Source of the DNA: JAJFJD01 sp965228695
Lineage (GTDB): Bacteria; Pseudomonadota; Alphaproteobacteria; UBA8366
DNA: 64,000 bases
NCBI GenBank assembly: GCA_965228695.1
Contig: CBDDIB010000002.1
Location: 1,922,001-1,986,000 of the forward strand
Direction: 5' to 3'
Part shown: one piece after another, positions 8,036 to 16,900 of the stretch
How positions within the stretch are numbered: the stretch's first letter is position 1
Layout: the number at the start of each line of letters is the position of its first letter
The notes under the pieces: generated by a model
Database searches by the model: none
Told to the model about the DNA's origin: nothing
What the model saw: the letters and a program-made list of their open reading frames with translations, nothing else
Program-made: the position numbers and the translations under genes

Positions 8036-8638
8036 ATGATGCGAATTGCTCTGATTGTTACAGTGATGATGGGGCTTGGATTCTTCGGGGGGCTCTTTTA
8101 CGCGAGCCTCACGCAAGGGCCCGCACCCGCACCTATTCCTGTCGCAGCGCCGGATTTCAGTGTCCCGGATGCCAAAGATGCGGCCGCCGCCGCGTCGGTA
8201 TTACGTGCGCGCCAATTGCGGGACCGCCGCCGCGGCATGCGGGCGGAGGCGGAGGCGTTTCTTTCCGAGTTGGACGAGGCAGGATGCACGCTCGACCCGA
8301 CCCAATTCGACCGATATGCAGATTCGGGTTCGTATTCCATGAAATTCAACCTGCCGGATGGAAGCGAGCGCAAATTTGAAATGACCGGTGAACAATTCAA
8401 GGGCTTTGCCGTGGATGCCGCGGCGGAGTTGAAGCTGAGTAACCTGGATTGCGATCAATCCGGACGGTTCTTTCAGATCGAGAAGGACACCGTTCGCGTC
8501 CTTGAAAACCGCCGGATAGAAGCGCGGTTAAATGGGAAGATCGTTGAAATACAGCAGAAGCGGAATCTCGTCCTGACCCAGAACGATGACGGAGATTGGC
8601 AGATCCAAGAAATCAAGGGCGTCGCGCGGATCCAATAG
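8036..8638 (+). CDS. Exported or membrane-anchored hypothetical protein
   Basis: A 200-residue protein beginning MMRIALIVTVMMGLGFFGG, a signal peptide or N-terminal anchor, followed by a proline/alanine-rich linker (PAPAPIPVAAP), a basic helix (RARQLRDRRRGMRAEAEAF) and a small mixed domain ending VEIQQKRNLVLTQNDDGDW. Two cysteines (in DEAGCTLDP and SNLDCDQSG) could form a disulfide in the periplasm. I do not recognise the family. It is the last gene before the phage island, on the same strand, with 260 bases between it and the first phage gene. Codon use is like the host genes, so it is probably chromosomal. Confidence 0.6.
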   Translation: MMRIALIVTVMMGLGFFGGLFYASLTQGPAPAPIPVAAPDFSVPDAKDAAAAASVLRARQLRDRRRGMRAEAEAFLSELDEAGCTLDPTQFDRYADSGSYSMKFNLPDGSERKFEMTGEQFKGFAVDAAAELKLSNLDCDQSGRFFQIEKDTVRVLENRRIEARLNGKIVEIQQKRNLVLTQNDDGDWQIQEIKGVARIQ

Positions 8639-8898
8639 TCACTGAAGCGCCGGCGTCGGGCTAGGGATCATCCTCGACGGTTACGCCGCGGTGATTTCGC
8701 CGGGCTTTGTGTCGCCACATCCGTCAGAATTTGATAGTTAGGACGCTACGCTGATCGTCCTGCAGCCGACGCTTGATTTCGGTTAAACGCCGGCGGCAAG
8801 CCCGTTCAAAAATCCAACATTTCAAGCGCCAACCAAAACCCGTCCGGACAGTCGCCCGGGGATGGCGGGCATCGTGAATGTAGTGGAAAGAGAGCGCC
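8639..8898. other. Intergenic region at the probable left edge of the phage island
   Basis: No gene, tRNA or recognisable attachment site is visible. I compared it by eye with the right edge (20011-20048) and found no convincing direct repeat, so the prophage ends are not defined at base level. Confidence 0.4.
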
Positions 8899-9198
8899 GT
8901 GCCACGCCGTCGACCAAAAGAACCCGAGATGCTTGATACGGCATTCGTTGATGCGCTATCGGCTGATTTCGCTCGGCACGGCGCGGCTGCGTTGGCCCAG
9001 CTTCGAAACGATGACCCGGTTTCCTACATGAAACTATGCGCCGCGGTTTTGCCGAAAGCCGTCGCCGGCGCGATCGATCCGCTGGAGTCCATGACGGATG
9101 AAGAACTCCTCGACCGGGCGAAACACCTTGCGAAGCAACTCGGCCTTGCAGTTCGTGCGAACCCTGGCCGCGCTCGAAGAAAGAAGGAACCGCAATAA
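8899..9198 (+). CDS. Phage small-terminase-like / DUF hypothetical protein
   Basis: A 99-residue protein with a GTG start preceded by GGAAAGAGAG. It has a helical core (FVDALSADFARHGAAALAQLRNDDPVSYMKLCAAVLPK) and a basic tail (GRARRKKEPQ). This architecture is common just upstream of large terminase genes in alphaproteobacterial prophages and is often annotated as a small terminase subunit or unknown phage protein. It overlaps the start of the large terminase gene in another frame. The DNA-recognition role for packaging is inferred from position and charge; no helix-turn-helix can be shown. Confidence 0.6.
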   Translation: MPRRRPKEPEMLDTAFVDALSADFARHGAAALAQLRNDDPVSYMKLCAAVLPKAVAGAIDPLESMTDEELLDRAKHLAKQLGLAVRANPGRARRKKEPQ

Positions 9199-9805
9199 GC
9201 TTCTCGGCTATCGCCCCTATCCGCGGCAAAGAGAATTTCACGAGGCGGGCGCCACGCACCGGGAACGTTTGTTTATGGCCGGGAACCAACTCGGTAAAAC
9301 CTTGGCCGGCGGCTTTGAATGCGCAATGCATCTGACCGGACGGTATCCGGATTGGTGGGCGGGTCGCCGCTACGATCGGGCAGTCCACCTCTGGGCCGCC
9401 GGCGTCACCGGCGAAAGCACGCGCGACAATCCGCAACGCATTTTGCTTGGGCCGCCGGCCATCCGGGATAAATGGGGCACGGGCGCGATCCCTGGCGACG
9501 CCATCGTCAACACCTCGCTTGGCCGGAATCTGGCCGATGCGGCGGACAGTATCGTGGTTCGGCACTCGGGCGGCGGCCTCTCGATCCTGACATTTAAAGC
9601 CTTCGGGTTAGGCCGTGAAAAATGGCAGGGACAGACGTTGGACGGGGTTTGGTTCGATGAAGAGCCACCCCTCGATATCTATACGGAAGGCCTGACCCGG
9701 ACCAACGCGACCGGCGGATTCACGATGATCACCTTCACGCCGTTGCTTGGCATCAGCGGCGTCGTGCGGCTCTTCCTCGATGCCGGGCATGGCCTGTCCG
9801 CGTAA
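9146..9805 (+). pseudogene. Phage terminase large subunit, truncated after the ATPase domain
   Basis: About 219 residues if started at the TTG at 9146; an ATG at 9098 would add 16 residues overlapping the previous gene. It shows YRPYPRQREFHEAG, Walker A AGNQLGKT (about 45-52), Walker B GVWFDEE (about 168-173) and the coupling motif MITFTPLLG. Large terminases are usually 450-550 residues with a C-terminal RNase H-like nuclease that cuts concatemeric DNA. Here the reading frame ends 25 residues after MITFTPLLG, so the nuclease domain is entirely missing. The next phage gene begins 52 bases later. This is best explained by a deletion, and the product cannot be a working packaging motor. Confidence 0.82.
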
Positions 9806-9857
9806 CGGCTGATCGCACCCTTTTGCCTTTTTACATCTGACATAGGAGACGGTAATC

Positions 9858-10142
9858 ATGACGGAAAGCGTACGGCTATTGGATAATGAGTCGGCGACCG
9901 GCGAGGCACGGGGTTGGCCCGGAGGCGCCGGCGTATTCACGGCCGCAGGGACATTCAGCGGCGCGACCGTCAAACTGCAGCAGCTTGCACCCGATGGAGT
10001 CACATGGCTCGATATCTCCGGCGGGGCAGTTGATCTATCGGCACCGGGGCAGGGTGGGTTCGTGTTGCCGGCCGGCCCAATTCGTGCGGATGTGTCCGGT
10101 GGAACGCCCGCTGCATTGCATGCCATCGCGGTGCAGGTCTAG
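9858..10142 (+). CDS. Phage structural/tail-associated hypothetical protein (94 aa)
   Basis: A 94-residue protein preceded by AGGAGACGGTAATC, a good ribosome site. It is rich in glycine, alanine and threonine, with a beta-sandwich-like pattern (FTAAGTFSGATVKLQQ, GVTWLDISGGAVDLS, IRADVSGG). There are no charged catalytic residues, signal peptide or membrane segment. Similar short proteins occur beside tail-fibre and adhesin genes in alphaproteobacterial phages. It is followed 5 bases later by the cadherin/LamG protein, so the two are likely co-translated. A role in the virion tail or host attachment is inferred from context only. Confidence 0.6.
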   Translation: MTESVRLLDNESATGEARGWPGGAGVFTAAGTFSGATVKLQQLAPDGVTWLDISGGAVDLSAPGQGGFVLPAGPIRADVSGGTPAALHAIAVQV

Positions 10143-10147
10143 CGGCG

Positions 10148-12286
10148 ATGCGGTCTTCCCCCATCGCGTTCATTGGATCGAACGGCCAGGCGCCGGTTAG
10201 TTTCGCCGGGTCGTTTCCCGTATCGAACGGGGCGACGGACTCACCGGTCGGGTCCAGTGGCCTGAGCGGCATCATCGACACGAATGCCGCGGCCAATGAG
10301 GTGCTCGAGACGGCGATCAATGGTACGGCGGTAGGCATTACGGCATTTGCCGCCGAGGCGGGGCATACGGTCGAGTATACGCTGTCCGTGAATCCGGGCG
10401 GGCTATTTGCGATCGAGTTGAGCACGGGCGAGGTGACCAAGGCGGCCGCGCTTGATGCGGAAACGGCGCTTAGCCACGACATTACAGTTCGCGCCACCAG
10501 TTCCTCCGGCAAGATCAAGGAACGGGTCTTTTCGATCGCGGTGAACGATGCGAACGAATTCGCTGTCGGGGCGGTTACCGATGTGAACGCCGCTGCAAAC
10601 GAAGTCAGTGAAAGCGCGGCGAACGGCACGGCGGTGGGGATCACGGCGCAGGCGACGGATGCCGACGTATCCGACACGGTGACATTCTCGCTGACCGACG
10701 ACGCTGGCGGTCGCTTCGCGATCGACACCGACACCGGCGTCGTGACGGTCGCGGACACCGGCCTGATCGATTTCGAGACGCAGACAAGCCACGACATCAC
10801 GGTCCGCGCGACCAGTACGGACGCCTCGACACAGGACCAGAACTTCACGATCACGGTGCTGAACGACGTGGCGGACGACGGCCTGGTGCCGGCGACGCGC
10901 TTCGAAGGCACGAGCACCGTGTTGCGCCGCGCGGCCAACCCGACCGGTGCGGCGGATGGGGTCAACGGCACCTTCGCGATCCCGATCAAGATGATGGGTG
11001 CGGCGGATCCGTTCGACACCAAGCTGCAATACATCTGGTCGAACGAAACCGGCAGCTATATCCGCCGCAACGCGGACGGCAAGGTCGAGGCGCTGTTCGC
11101 CGATAGCGCCGGCGTCGAGCGGTCCAAGATCATCAGCACGAATGAGCTGGAAGTCGGCGACGGCTGGGTGATGCTGCTGGTCAACCCGGACAAGATGTAT
11201 TTTGGGAACACCGACGAAACCGGCACTCGGACCACCGGCGCGGCGGCCGATATCGACTGGACCAGCGGCTTCAATTGGGGCGAGGACAGCGCCGGCGGCA
11301 ACCGGGGCAACTTCGAGCTGGCGCGGCCGTGGCTCGCGCTCGAAGCCTACGACCTGACGGTGCAGGCGAACCGCGAGGCGTTTTTCAACGCGCCGGCGCC
11401 GCTCGACCTGGCCGACATCAAGACGGACGGCAGCGGCCCGACCGGGACGCAGGCGCTAGACCTTCTGCCGAACGCCTACACCGCGGTTTCGCAGAACGCC
11501 GGCAGCGGCGGCAACTACTCGGCGGTCGGCACGCCGCGCGAGGGCACCGGGCCGAACGGCGATGCGTTGACGGCGCCGGCGTCTCTGACGCTGCAAGGCG
11601 CGACCTTCGACGGCACGACCGACTATCTTAATAAGTCCGGCGCCGGCATGGGCGCGGCCTCCAACGATATGATGGTGTCATTCTGGGCACGTCGCACACG
11701 GATCGGCGTTCTCGAAGTGATCCATTCGAGTCAAGCAACGGACCGGTGGACGGCGGAATTCAGGTCGTCCGACGATTTATTTCAGTGTCATTGGGCCGAC
11801 AACTCGGCGATCGACCGTATTCGCTTGCGGTCCACGACCCCGATCGTGGACACGGGCTGGCATCACTATATGTTCGCCTTCCACAATGGAACGTCGACCG
11901 GAGGGGCAGCGACCGGTGAGTTGTACATCGACGGCGTCGACGAGACCAACATCATCACGAACACGATCGGCGTCGATCAGTTCGAGCCGCAGGGCAGGAC
12001 GCACGCGATCGGCGGTCTCGGCACATCGGGAACCAGCTTGTTCCGGGGCGACCTGGCGCAGATGTGGGTCGACGACGGGAATTACGACCTGACGCTGCTG
12101 GCGACGCGCCAGTTGTTCTACGACGGTGGGCCCGTGGATTTCGGTACGGACGGAGCCAACCCTGGCACCACACCGTTCCTCTACCTGCTGTTCGAGCCGG
12201 GCAGCCTGTTGGTGAACAGTGGTTCCGCCGGCGACTTGACCGACAACGGGTCGATCGTCAATTCGCCCACGAGCCCGACAGACTGA
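10148..12286 (+). CDS. Phage adhesin/tail protein with cadherin-like repeats and LamG-type domain
   Basis: A 712-residue protein. Two cadherin-like repeats occupy about residues 38-250: each has an N-terminal AAANEV segment, a central FAI(D/E) strand, and the phrase HDITVRATS before a terminal strand. A linker domain follows, and from about residue 490 a LamG/concanavalin-like domain (QGATFDGTTDYLNKSGAG, MMVSFWARRTR, TGWHHYMFAFHNGT, GELYIDGVDE). Such proteins bind glycans or cell surfaces, and in a phage would be tail or capsid decoration. Third-position GC changes abruptly inside the gene: mixed up to about 10.55 kb, very high to about 11.63 kb, lower over the LamG core, then high again. This looks like domain-level shuffling. 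Its stop overlaps the next start (TGATG). Confidence 0.75.
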   Translation: MRSSPIAFIGSNGQAPVSFAGSFPVSNGATDSPVGSSGLSGIIDTNAAANEVLETAINGTAVGITAFAAEAGHTVEYTLSVNPGGLFAIELSTGEVTKAAALDAETALSHDITVRATSSSGKIKERVFSIAVNDANEFAVGAVTDVNAAANEVSESAANGTAVGITAQATDADVSDTVTFSLTDDAGGRFAIDTDTGVVTVADTGLIDFETQTSHDITVRATSTDASTQDQNFTITVLNDVADDGLVPATRFEGTSTVLRRAANPTGAADGVNGTFAIPIKMMGAADPFDTKLQYIWSNETGSYIRRNADGKVEALFADSAGVERSKIISTNELEVGDGWVMLLVNPDKMYFGNTDETGTRTTGAAADIDWTSGFNWGEDSAGGNRGNFELARPWLALEAYDLTVQANREAFFNAPAPLDLADIKTDGSGPTGTQALDLLPNAYTAVSQNAGSGGNYSAVGTPREGTGPNGDALTAPASLTLQGATFDGTTDYLNKSGAGMGAASNDMMVSFWARRTRIGVLEVIHSSQATDRWTAEFRSSDDLFQCHWADNSAIDRIRLRSTTPIVDTGWHHYMFAFHNGTSTGGAATGELYIDGVDETNIITNTIGVDQFEPQGRTHAIGGLGTSGTSLFRGDLAQMWVDDGNYDLTLLATRQLFYDGGPVDFGTDGANPGTTPFLYLLFEPGSLLVNSGSAGDLTDNGSIVNSPTSPTD

Positions 12287-14601
12287 TGCCCGAAACCACG
12301 TTCGTTCTGCAAGACGACAGCGCCGGCGCGGACACGATCACGCCGATCCTGGCCGAGCTGCAGACGCTGACGGCCGCCAAATATACCGGCGACGTGATCC
12401 AGGACACGCGCGTCTGCGACGAAGACAGCGATTATCTTTTGGTCGCGGCGAACATCACCGACGCGGAGCGGACCGGCGCGCTGGCCGCGCTGCACCGGGA
12501 CAATTACGGCACCGGGATCTACAAGGACGAATACCCGACGCTGGAAGCGCACGAGCGCGAAGCCTTCCGGGCGGTCGGGGAGAGCAGCTTCGAGACGCTG
12601 CATTGCGAGCAGCCCTATGCGCCGGACGGCAGTTGGAACTGGACCCTGCAGGCGGCGCCGGGGAAGAGTACGGGCCGGTTCTACGGCGACCGCGTGGTGG
12701 GCCTGCGTTGCGGCGCCGGTCCCTTGAGCGCCGGGCCGCTGCCGGCGGGCAGCGCCTACAACGTGTTCCTGCATGGGTTCTGGATCGATGTCTGGCAGGA
12801 CAGCGGGCAGATCGCCGCGCATGCGAGCATCCGCGTTCCGAACGGATCCAGCGCGTCGAGGAAAAGCAATTATTTCTTCGATCACCCGATCAAGCCGGGC
12901 GCGATCTCGAGCGGCATGGTCCTACAGCACGAGCATGACTGGATCAAGGATGGGTCCAGCAATATGTACACGATCTTCGAAGGCGGCGGCGGCAACAACT
13001 CGGTGCAAAACCAGAACGCGCATAAGCTGTACGACCCGGATTTCGAGACGCTGGAATTCGCCGGCGAACTGACCAAGGCCGCCACGGTGCAGGACTGCCG
13101 GGACACGCCGGGCACCTTCCTGTTCGACAGTACATTGGACGGCGGCAGCGGCGGCTGGCACTTGCACATGCCGGACGGGTCGGACCCGACCGGCCGCGTC
13201 GTCGGCACCGGCGAGTTCGGGTTCCGCTTCGACATGATCGCGCCGCTGGCGGCGGAACAGGTGAAGGAAAACATCGCCTTCCACGCGATGAAATGCCGGT
13301 TCTACAGCTGGGACCTGGCGCCGCACCCGAACATGCCGACGATCCGCCACATCGATTTTCACATGCTGAACATGCGCCATCACTCGACCGGCGACCTGTT
13401 CGACATCGATATCGACAACCGCGACCCGACGAACCTGATCAGCGATATTCTGATCAATGTCGACCAGATGTCGCGGGCGCAGAACGCGTTCTACCTGATC
13501 ACGCAGCAGGCGGATCTGGACACCGCGCAGGCGAAACGGATTACCGTGCAGGCCGATCCCGATGCGCGCGACGGCCGCGAGAACATCTTCGACATCGGCG
13601 GCACCGTCGAAACCGAGACCGACAGCGACGGCCACGCGGTCGGGGTCAACCCGTGCGAGGACTTCACCTGCCGGAACCTCAAGATCCGGCGCGTCGGCGG
13701 CGCGATCGTCGCCTATGCGATCCACTACCTGAACGCCGGGCACACGCCGGCGACGCACAACTTCAAGAACATGCTGATCGAAGGCAACGACATTGCCGAG
13801 CATTCGCCGCTTTTCCCGGCGATCGGGTCGAGCTCGCAGAGCATCGGGATCAGCCTTGCGCTGGACAATCCCTGCCTGCTGGACGTGTCCGGCGCGATCA
13901 TTCGCGACAACCTGGTGCGCGGATACGACACGGTTTCGGGCAACGCGTTCCAGCATTGTTTCCGGATCAACTGGCACGATCAGGTGATCTTCGAGGGCAA
14001 CGACGGCGATCTCGGCACCGGGGCGACGATCGCGTCGAACCGGAACTTCACTGTCAAGTGGATCGACCTGACCGGCAACACCGGGACCTGGAACGTCGGC
14101 GACGACTTCGAAGATGGCGCCAATCCGGGCGTCGTGATCGGGCAGGTGGCGAAGGTGGAAAGCGCCGGCGCGACCCCTCGGCTGTACTACATGCATCCGA
14201 CCGAAGGCACCTTTAACCCGCAGGACATCGCCAACGGCGTGACGATCAACAACCTGAACGACACCGGCAGCGGGACGACGAACGGCGCGAACGGGTCGCG
14301 CGGGATCGGCTGCAATATCCTGATGCGGTCGTCGGCGCTGCGGCGCAACCGGCTCGGCAACAGCGGCGGCACGGTTCACTGGATGGGCTTCACCAGCGGC
14401 GCCAATCCGGGCGGGCCGGACCCTCTCGACCGATTGACCGGCGGCGTCTACATCAACGAAAGCGACACCGACTTCATCGGCGCGACGGCATACGTCGGCT
14501 TCGACATTCCGGGGCATCCCGATGCCGACTTCGCGACCTATCAGGGCTTTTCCGACACCGGCAACAGCTATGGCGCCGGGTCGCAGGTGCTGGCGTCGTA
14601 A
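12286..14601 (+). CDS. Right-handed beta-helix spike-like phage protein
   Basis: A 771-residue protein starting at the ATG that overlaps the previous stop. The N-terminal ~100 residues (LQDDSAGADTITPILAEL ... TGALAALHRDNYGTG) look like a small alpha/beta region. The rest has the short, asparagine- and glycine-rich strands typical of parallel beta-helix proteins (FKNMLIEGNDIAEHSP, GAIIRDNLVRGYDTVSGNAF, DQVIFEGNDGD, RNFTVKWIDLTGNTG). Phage tailspikes with this fold bind or cleave host surface polysaccharide. No catalytic pair is identifiable. The C-terminus NSYGAGSQVLAS matters because an identical peptide with other codons recurs in a relic at 15921. Codons here are nearly all G or C ending, unlike neighbouring host genes. 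Confidence 0.72.
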   Translation: MPETTFVLQDDSAGADTITPILAELQTLTAAKYTGDVIQDTRVCDEDSDYLLVAANITDAERTGALAALHRDNYGTGIYKDEYPTLEAHEREAFRAVGESSFETLHCEQPYAPDGSWNWTLQAAPGKSTGRFYGDRVVGLRCGAGPLSAGPLPAGSAYNVFLHGFWIDVWQDSGQIAAHASIRVPNGSSASRKSNYFFDHPIKPGAISSGMVLQHEHDWIKDGSSNMYTIFEGGGGNNSVQNQNAHKLYDPDFETLEFAGELTKAATVQDCRDTPGTFLFDSTLDGGSGGWHLHMPDGSDPTGRVVGTGEFGFRFDMIAPLAAEQVKENIAFHAMKCRFYSWDLAPHPNMPTIRHIDFHMLNMRHHSTGDLFDIDIDNRDPTNLISDILINVDQMSRAQNAFYLITQQADLDTAQAKRITVQADPDARDGRENIFDIGGTVETETDSDGHAVGVNPCEDFTCRNLKIRRVGGAIVAYAIHYLNAGHTPATHNFKNMLIEGNDIAEHSPLFPAIGSSSQSIGISLALDNPCLLDVSGAIIRDNLVRGYDTVSGNAFQHCFRINWHDQVIFEGNDGDLGTGATIASNRNFTVKWIDLTGNTGTWNVGDDFEDGANPGVVIGQVAKVESAGATPRLYYMHPTEGTFNPQDIANGVTINNLNDTGSGTTNGANGSRGIGCNILMRSSALRRNRLGNSGGTVHWMGFTSGANPGGPDPLDRLTGGVYINESDTDFIGATAYVGFDIPGHPDADFATYQGFSDTGNSYGAGSQVLAS

Positions 14602-14630
14602 ATTGGCGAAAGAACAGGGTTGACGAAAAA

Positions 14631-14650
14631 TTAAAATTCTTCAATTTTAA
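14631..14650. repeat. AT-rich perfect inverted repeat just before the glycosyltransferase start
   Basis: TTAAAATT and AATTTTAA pair perfectly around a CTTC loop, ending three bases before the ATG at 14654. There is no Shine-Dalgarno site. It could be a protein operator or an RNA hairpin affecting initiation, or simply part of AT-rich imported DNA. Confidence 0.5.
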
Positions 14651-14653
14651 ATT

Positions 14654-15808
14654 ATGTCTTCCCTATCAAGAATTGCATTCCTTGGCGGCCAATACCTTCA
14701 TGATGAAACGTCTGGTTTAAACGGTACACAGGTGCAGTTGCACATGCTTTCCGCGGGCCTGGCGCGGCAGGGACATGAAGTTCACTACATCGCGACGACG
14801 GGCAACAAATCGCCAGCAACGGAAGGGGCATATGGAATGCGGTTGCATTGGTTGCCGCCGGCCGGGCTGTTGTTCGGATGGCCGGGCGATATCCGGGCGG
14901 TGTGGAAGGTGTTGGACGTCATCAAGCCGGCGGTGATCTACCAGCGCGGCCGCTCGAATTGGACCTATGCCGGTGCCGCCTGGGCGAAGCGACACGGCGC
15001 CCGTTTCATCTGGGCCAGCAACGGCGAGGACAGTTGTGATTATTGGCGCAGCATCAAACGGACGTGGCGGTCGCCCCGGCCGCTGTGGCGGAAGGCGGTT
15101 TTGTCGGCGCTGTACCTGATCCCGGATATGTTGATCCATCTCGGCGTGCGGCAAAGCAGCGTCGTGATCAACCAAACGATCCATCAGCGGCAACAGCTGC
15201 AGCGGAACTACGGGAAGCAAGGCACGATCCTGCCGTCCTACTTCCCGAAGCCGGTCGGTTCGCAATCTTCGATCAAGGAGAATATCGTCTTGTGGCTGGC
15301 GAATGCTGGCCCTGGGAAACGCCCGCACTTGTTCGTAGACCTGGCGAAAGAATGCATGGACCTGACCGGATGGCGGTTTGTTTTGGCCGGGCCGGTCCAT
15401 CGATCGTCCTATGGTGAGGCGCTGACGAAAAGCGCGGCCGGTGTGCCGAACCTGGACATCATCGGTGCCGTTCCGTTCGATCAATCCGATGAATGGCACG
15501 GCCGCGCATCGCTGTTCGTGAACACGAGCGACCGGAATTCGGAAGGCATGCCGAATGCATTCATCCAGGCGTGGCACGCCGGGACTCCGGTAATGTCGCT
15601 GCACCATAATCCGAACTTCTGGATATCCGACTACGAGCTCGGCCATTGGGCGCATGACGATTTCGACATGCTAGTGAAGCGGACGAGGGACTTGATGATC
15701 GACCCGCAGCGCGTCGCGCGGCTCTCGGACCAATGCCGAGCATTCGCCGCCGAAACATTCGGGGACGACGGGATTATCGAACGGTACGGCGCTGTCTTCT
15801 CCGAGTAA
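14654..15808 (+). CDS. GT4-type glycosyltransferase carried in the prophage
   Basis: A 384-residue protein with the GT-B fold of family 4/1: an N-terminal acceptor domain with FLGGQYLHDETSGLNGTQ and MLSAGLARQGHEVHYIA, a C-terminal donor domain with WRFVLAGP, LDIIGAVPFDQSDEWH, and SEGMPNAFIQAWHAGTP, the usual nucleotide-sugar loop. It has no membrane segment. Phages often carry such genes to alter host LPS or capsule and exclude rivals, or glycosylate DNA or virion proteins. Moderate GC and an AT-rich leader set it apart from the very GC-rich spike gene before it. The relic of another spike 3' end lies 112 bases after its stop, suggesting insertion or exchange at this spot. Confidence 0.85.
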   Translation: MSSLSRIAFLGGQYLHDETSGLNGTQVQLHMLSAGLARQGHEVHYIATTGNKSPATEGAYGMRLHWLPPAGLLFGWPGDIRAVWKVLDVIKPAVIYQRGRSNWTYAGAAWAKRHGARFIWASNGEDSCDYWRSIKRTWRSPRPLWRKAVLSALYLIPDMLIHLGVRQSSVVINQTIHQRQQLQRNYGKQGTILPSYFPKPVGSQSSIKENIVLWLANAGPGKRPHLFVDLAKECMDLTGWRFVLAGPVHRSSYGEALTKSAAGVPNLDIIGAVPFDQSDEWHGRASLFVNTSDRNSEGMPNAFIQAWHAGTPVMSLHHNPNFWISDYELGHWAHDDFDMLVKRTRDLMIDPQRVARLSDQCRAFAAETFGDDGIIERYGAVFSE

Positions 15809-15912
15809 TTGTCCTACATAAAAATATGGCGAAGCCGAATAGGGCATATCTGGGTTGGTTCCCAATTGTCACAGATTTTGCGCGACCATGGGTCGAATAG
15901 AATCACGCCACA

Positions 15913-15977
15913 TTTTCCGAAACAGCTACGGGGCCGGATCGCAGGTGTTGGCACCCTTATTTGTCACACAAACTTGA
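15913..15977 (+). pseudogene. Relic of a second spike gene 3' end
   Basis: Bases 15921-15953 encode NSYGAGSQVLA, the same eleven residues as the spike C-terminus at 14563-14595, with five synonymous third- or first-position differences. Upstream TTTTCCGA also matches after a 7-base gap. The frame continues for six residues to a TGA at 15975. Synonymous-only differences mean that this sequence diverged while still under coding selection, so it is the tail of a related, once functional spike gene and not a recent copy of the neighbour. Confidence 0.75.
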
Positions 15978-16072
15978 CTTAAGTTCGCCATCTATATGTC
16001 CGACATTATTATTGGGCGAAAAATCAGTGCTAAATTGCCGGGCGGGTCAGAGACGGAATTTGTGGGGTCGAT

Positions 16073-16882
16073 TTGATTAAGCAGAAAATAAGCCGGATCT
16101 TAGGGAAGTTGATTCCGATCAAGGTGAAAAGAGGGCCATGCAAGGGTATGCGCTTGTATGGTCAGTACTTTTACAATCGTCTGCCAGCCGAGTTTAGCGA
16201 CGAAGAGTTACTCTATTCGGGGCTTGATCTCTCGGGCAAAACCGTTGTTGAGGCCGGTGCACATATATGCATCTTCACTTATCTGTTCTCGCAATCGGCA
16301 ACATCTGTCGTGGCGTTCGAGCCAAATCCGGAAACCTTTAAAACCGCATCACGCAATTTGCGGGCTAATCGGCTTTAGAATGTGAGGTTGATCAATGCCG
16401 GCCTCGCGGCAGAGTCCGGTACTTCAAACTATGTTGCCGAAAGATTTGTGTCGGCGCGGGGCTCGCTCAAGCAAGATATTCAGGAAACTCTGCGCGAACG
16501 TTCTCGCGACCTCGTCCAAGCAGAGGTGCAATTGTTGTCTGTCGATGAGGTCATGCGCGGTAAGCCGGTGGACTTTGTAAAGATCGACACCGAGGGTTAT
16601 GAGACAATGGTGCTTGCGGGAATGCGCGAGACGATCGAGCGATGTCGGCCGGACATCTATTTCGAAGTGCATGGCGTGACGGACCAAAACAAGGCAGACA
16701 ATTTGCGGACGATCATCGATGTCCTTCACCCCGCCGGATATGAGGTCCTGCACTTGTCTCCTGGTCTTCCAGCCGCCGATGTTGCAACCGCGAGGGGCGG
16801 GTACGTAGCGTCCGTGCGGGTGACCGATTATCTAACGAATGCGTTGCAACCGTTTAGGGTCGCCGACCGTCTGGGCATCTAA
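16073..16882 (+). pseudogene. FkbM-family methyltransferase broken by an in-frame amber stop
   Basis: The frame starts at a TTG (16073) and reads as a FkbM methyltransferase, with AFEPNPETFKTASRNLRANRL, then TAG at 16376-16378, then NVRLINAGLAAESGTSNY and FVKIDTEGYETMVLAGM in the same frame to 16880. Removing the stop restores a normal ~269-residue protein, so this is a single nonsense change. The SAM motif I is also off-consensus: EAGAHICIFT in place of the usual DVGANIGLFT, losing a key glycine. FkbM enzymes O-methylate sugars or polyketides. It pairs with the glycosyltransferase before it as a probable phage-borne glycan modification module. Readthrough is possible but the damaged motif I favours a pseudogene. 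Confidence 0.82.
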
Positions 16883-16900
16883 TTTGCTTGTAAACTTCTT

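Noticed and set aside
12922..14517. 531-codon open frame on the minus strand opposite the spike gene
   Set aside because: High third-position GC in the spike gene removes stops on the opposite strand; the translation is arginine- and valine-rich with no recognisable domain.
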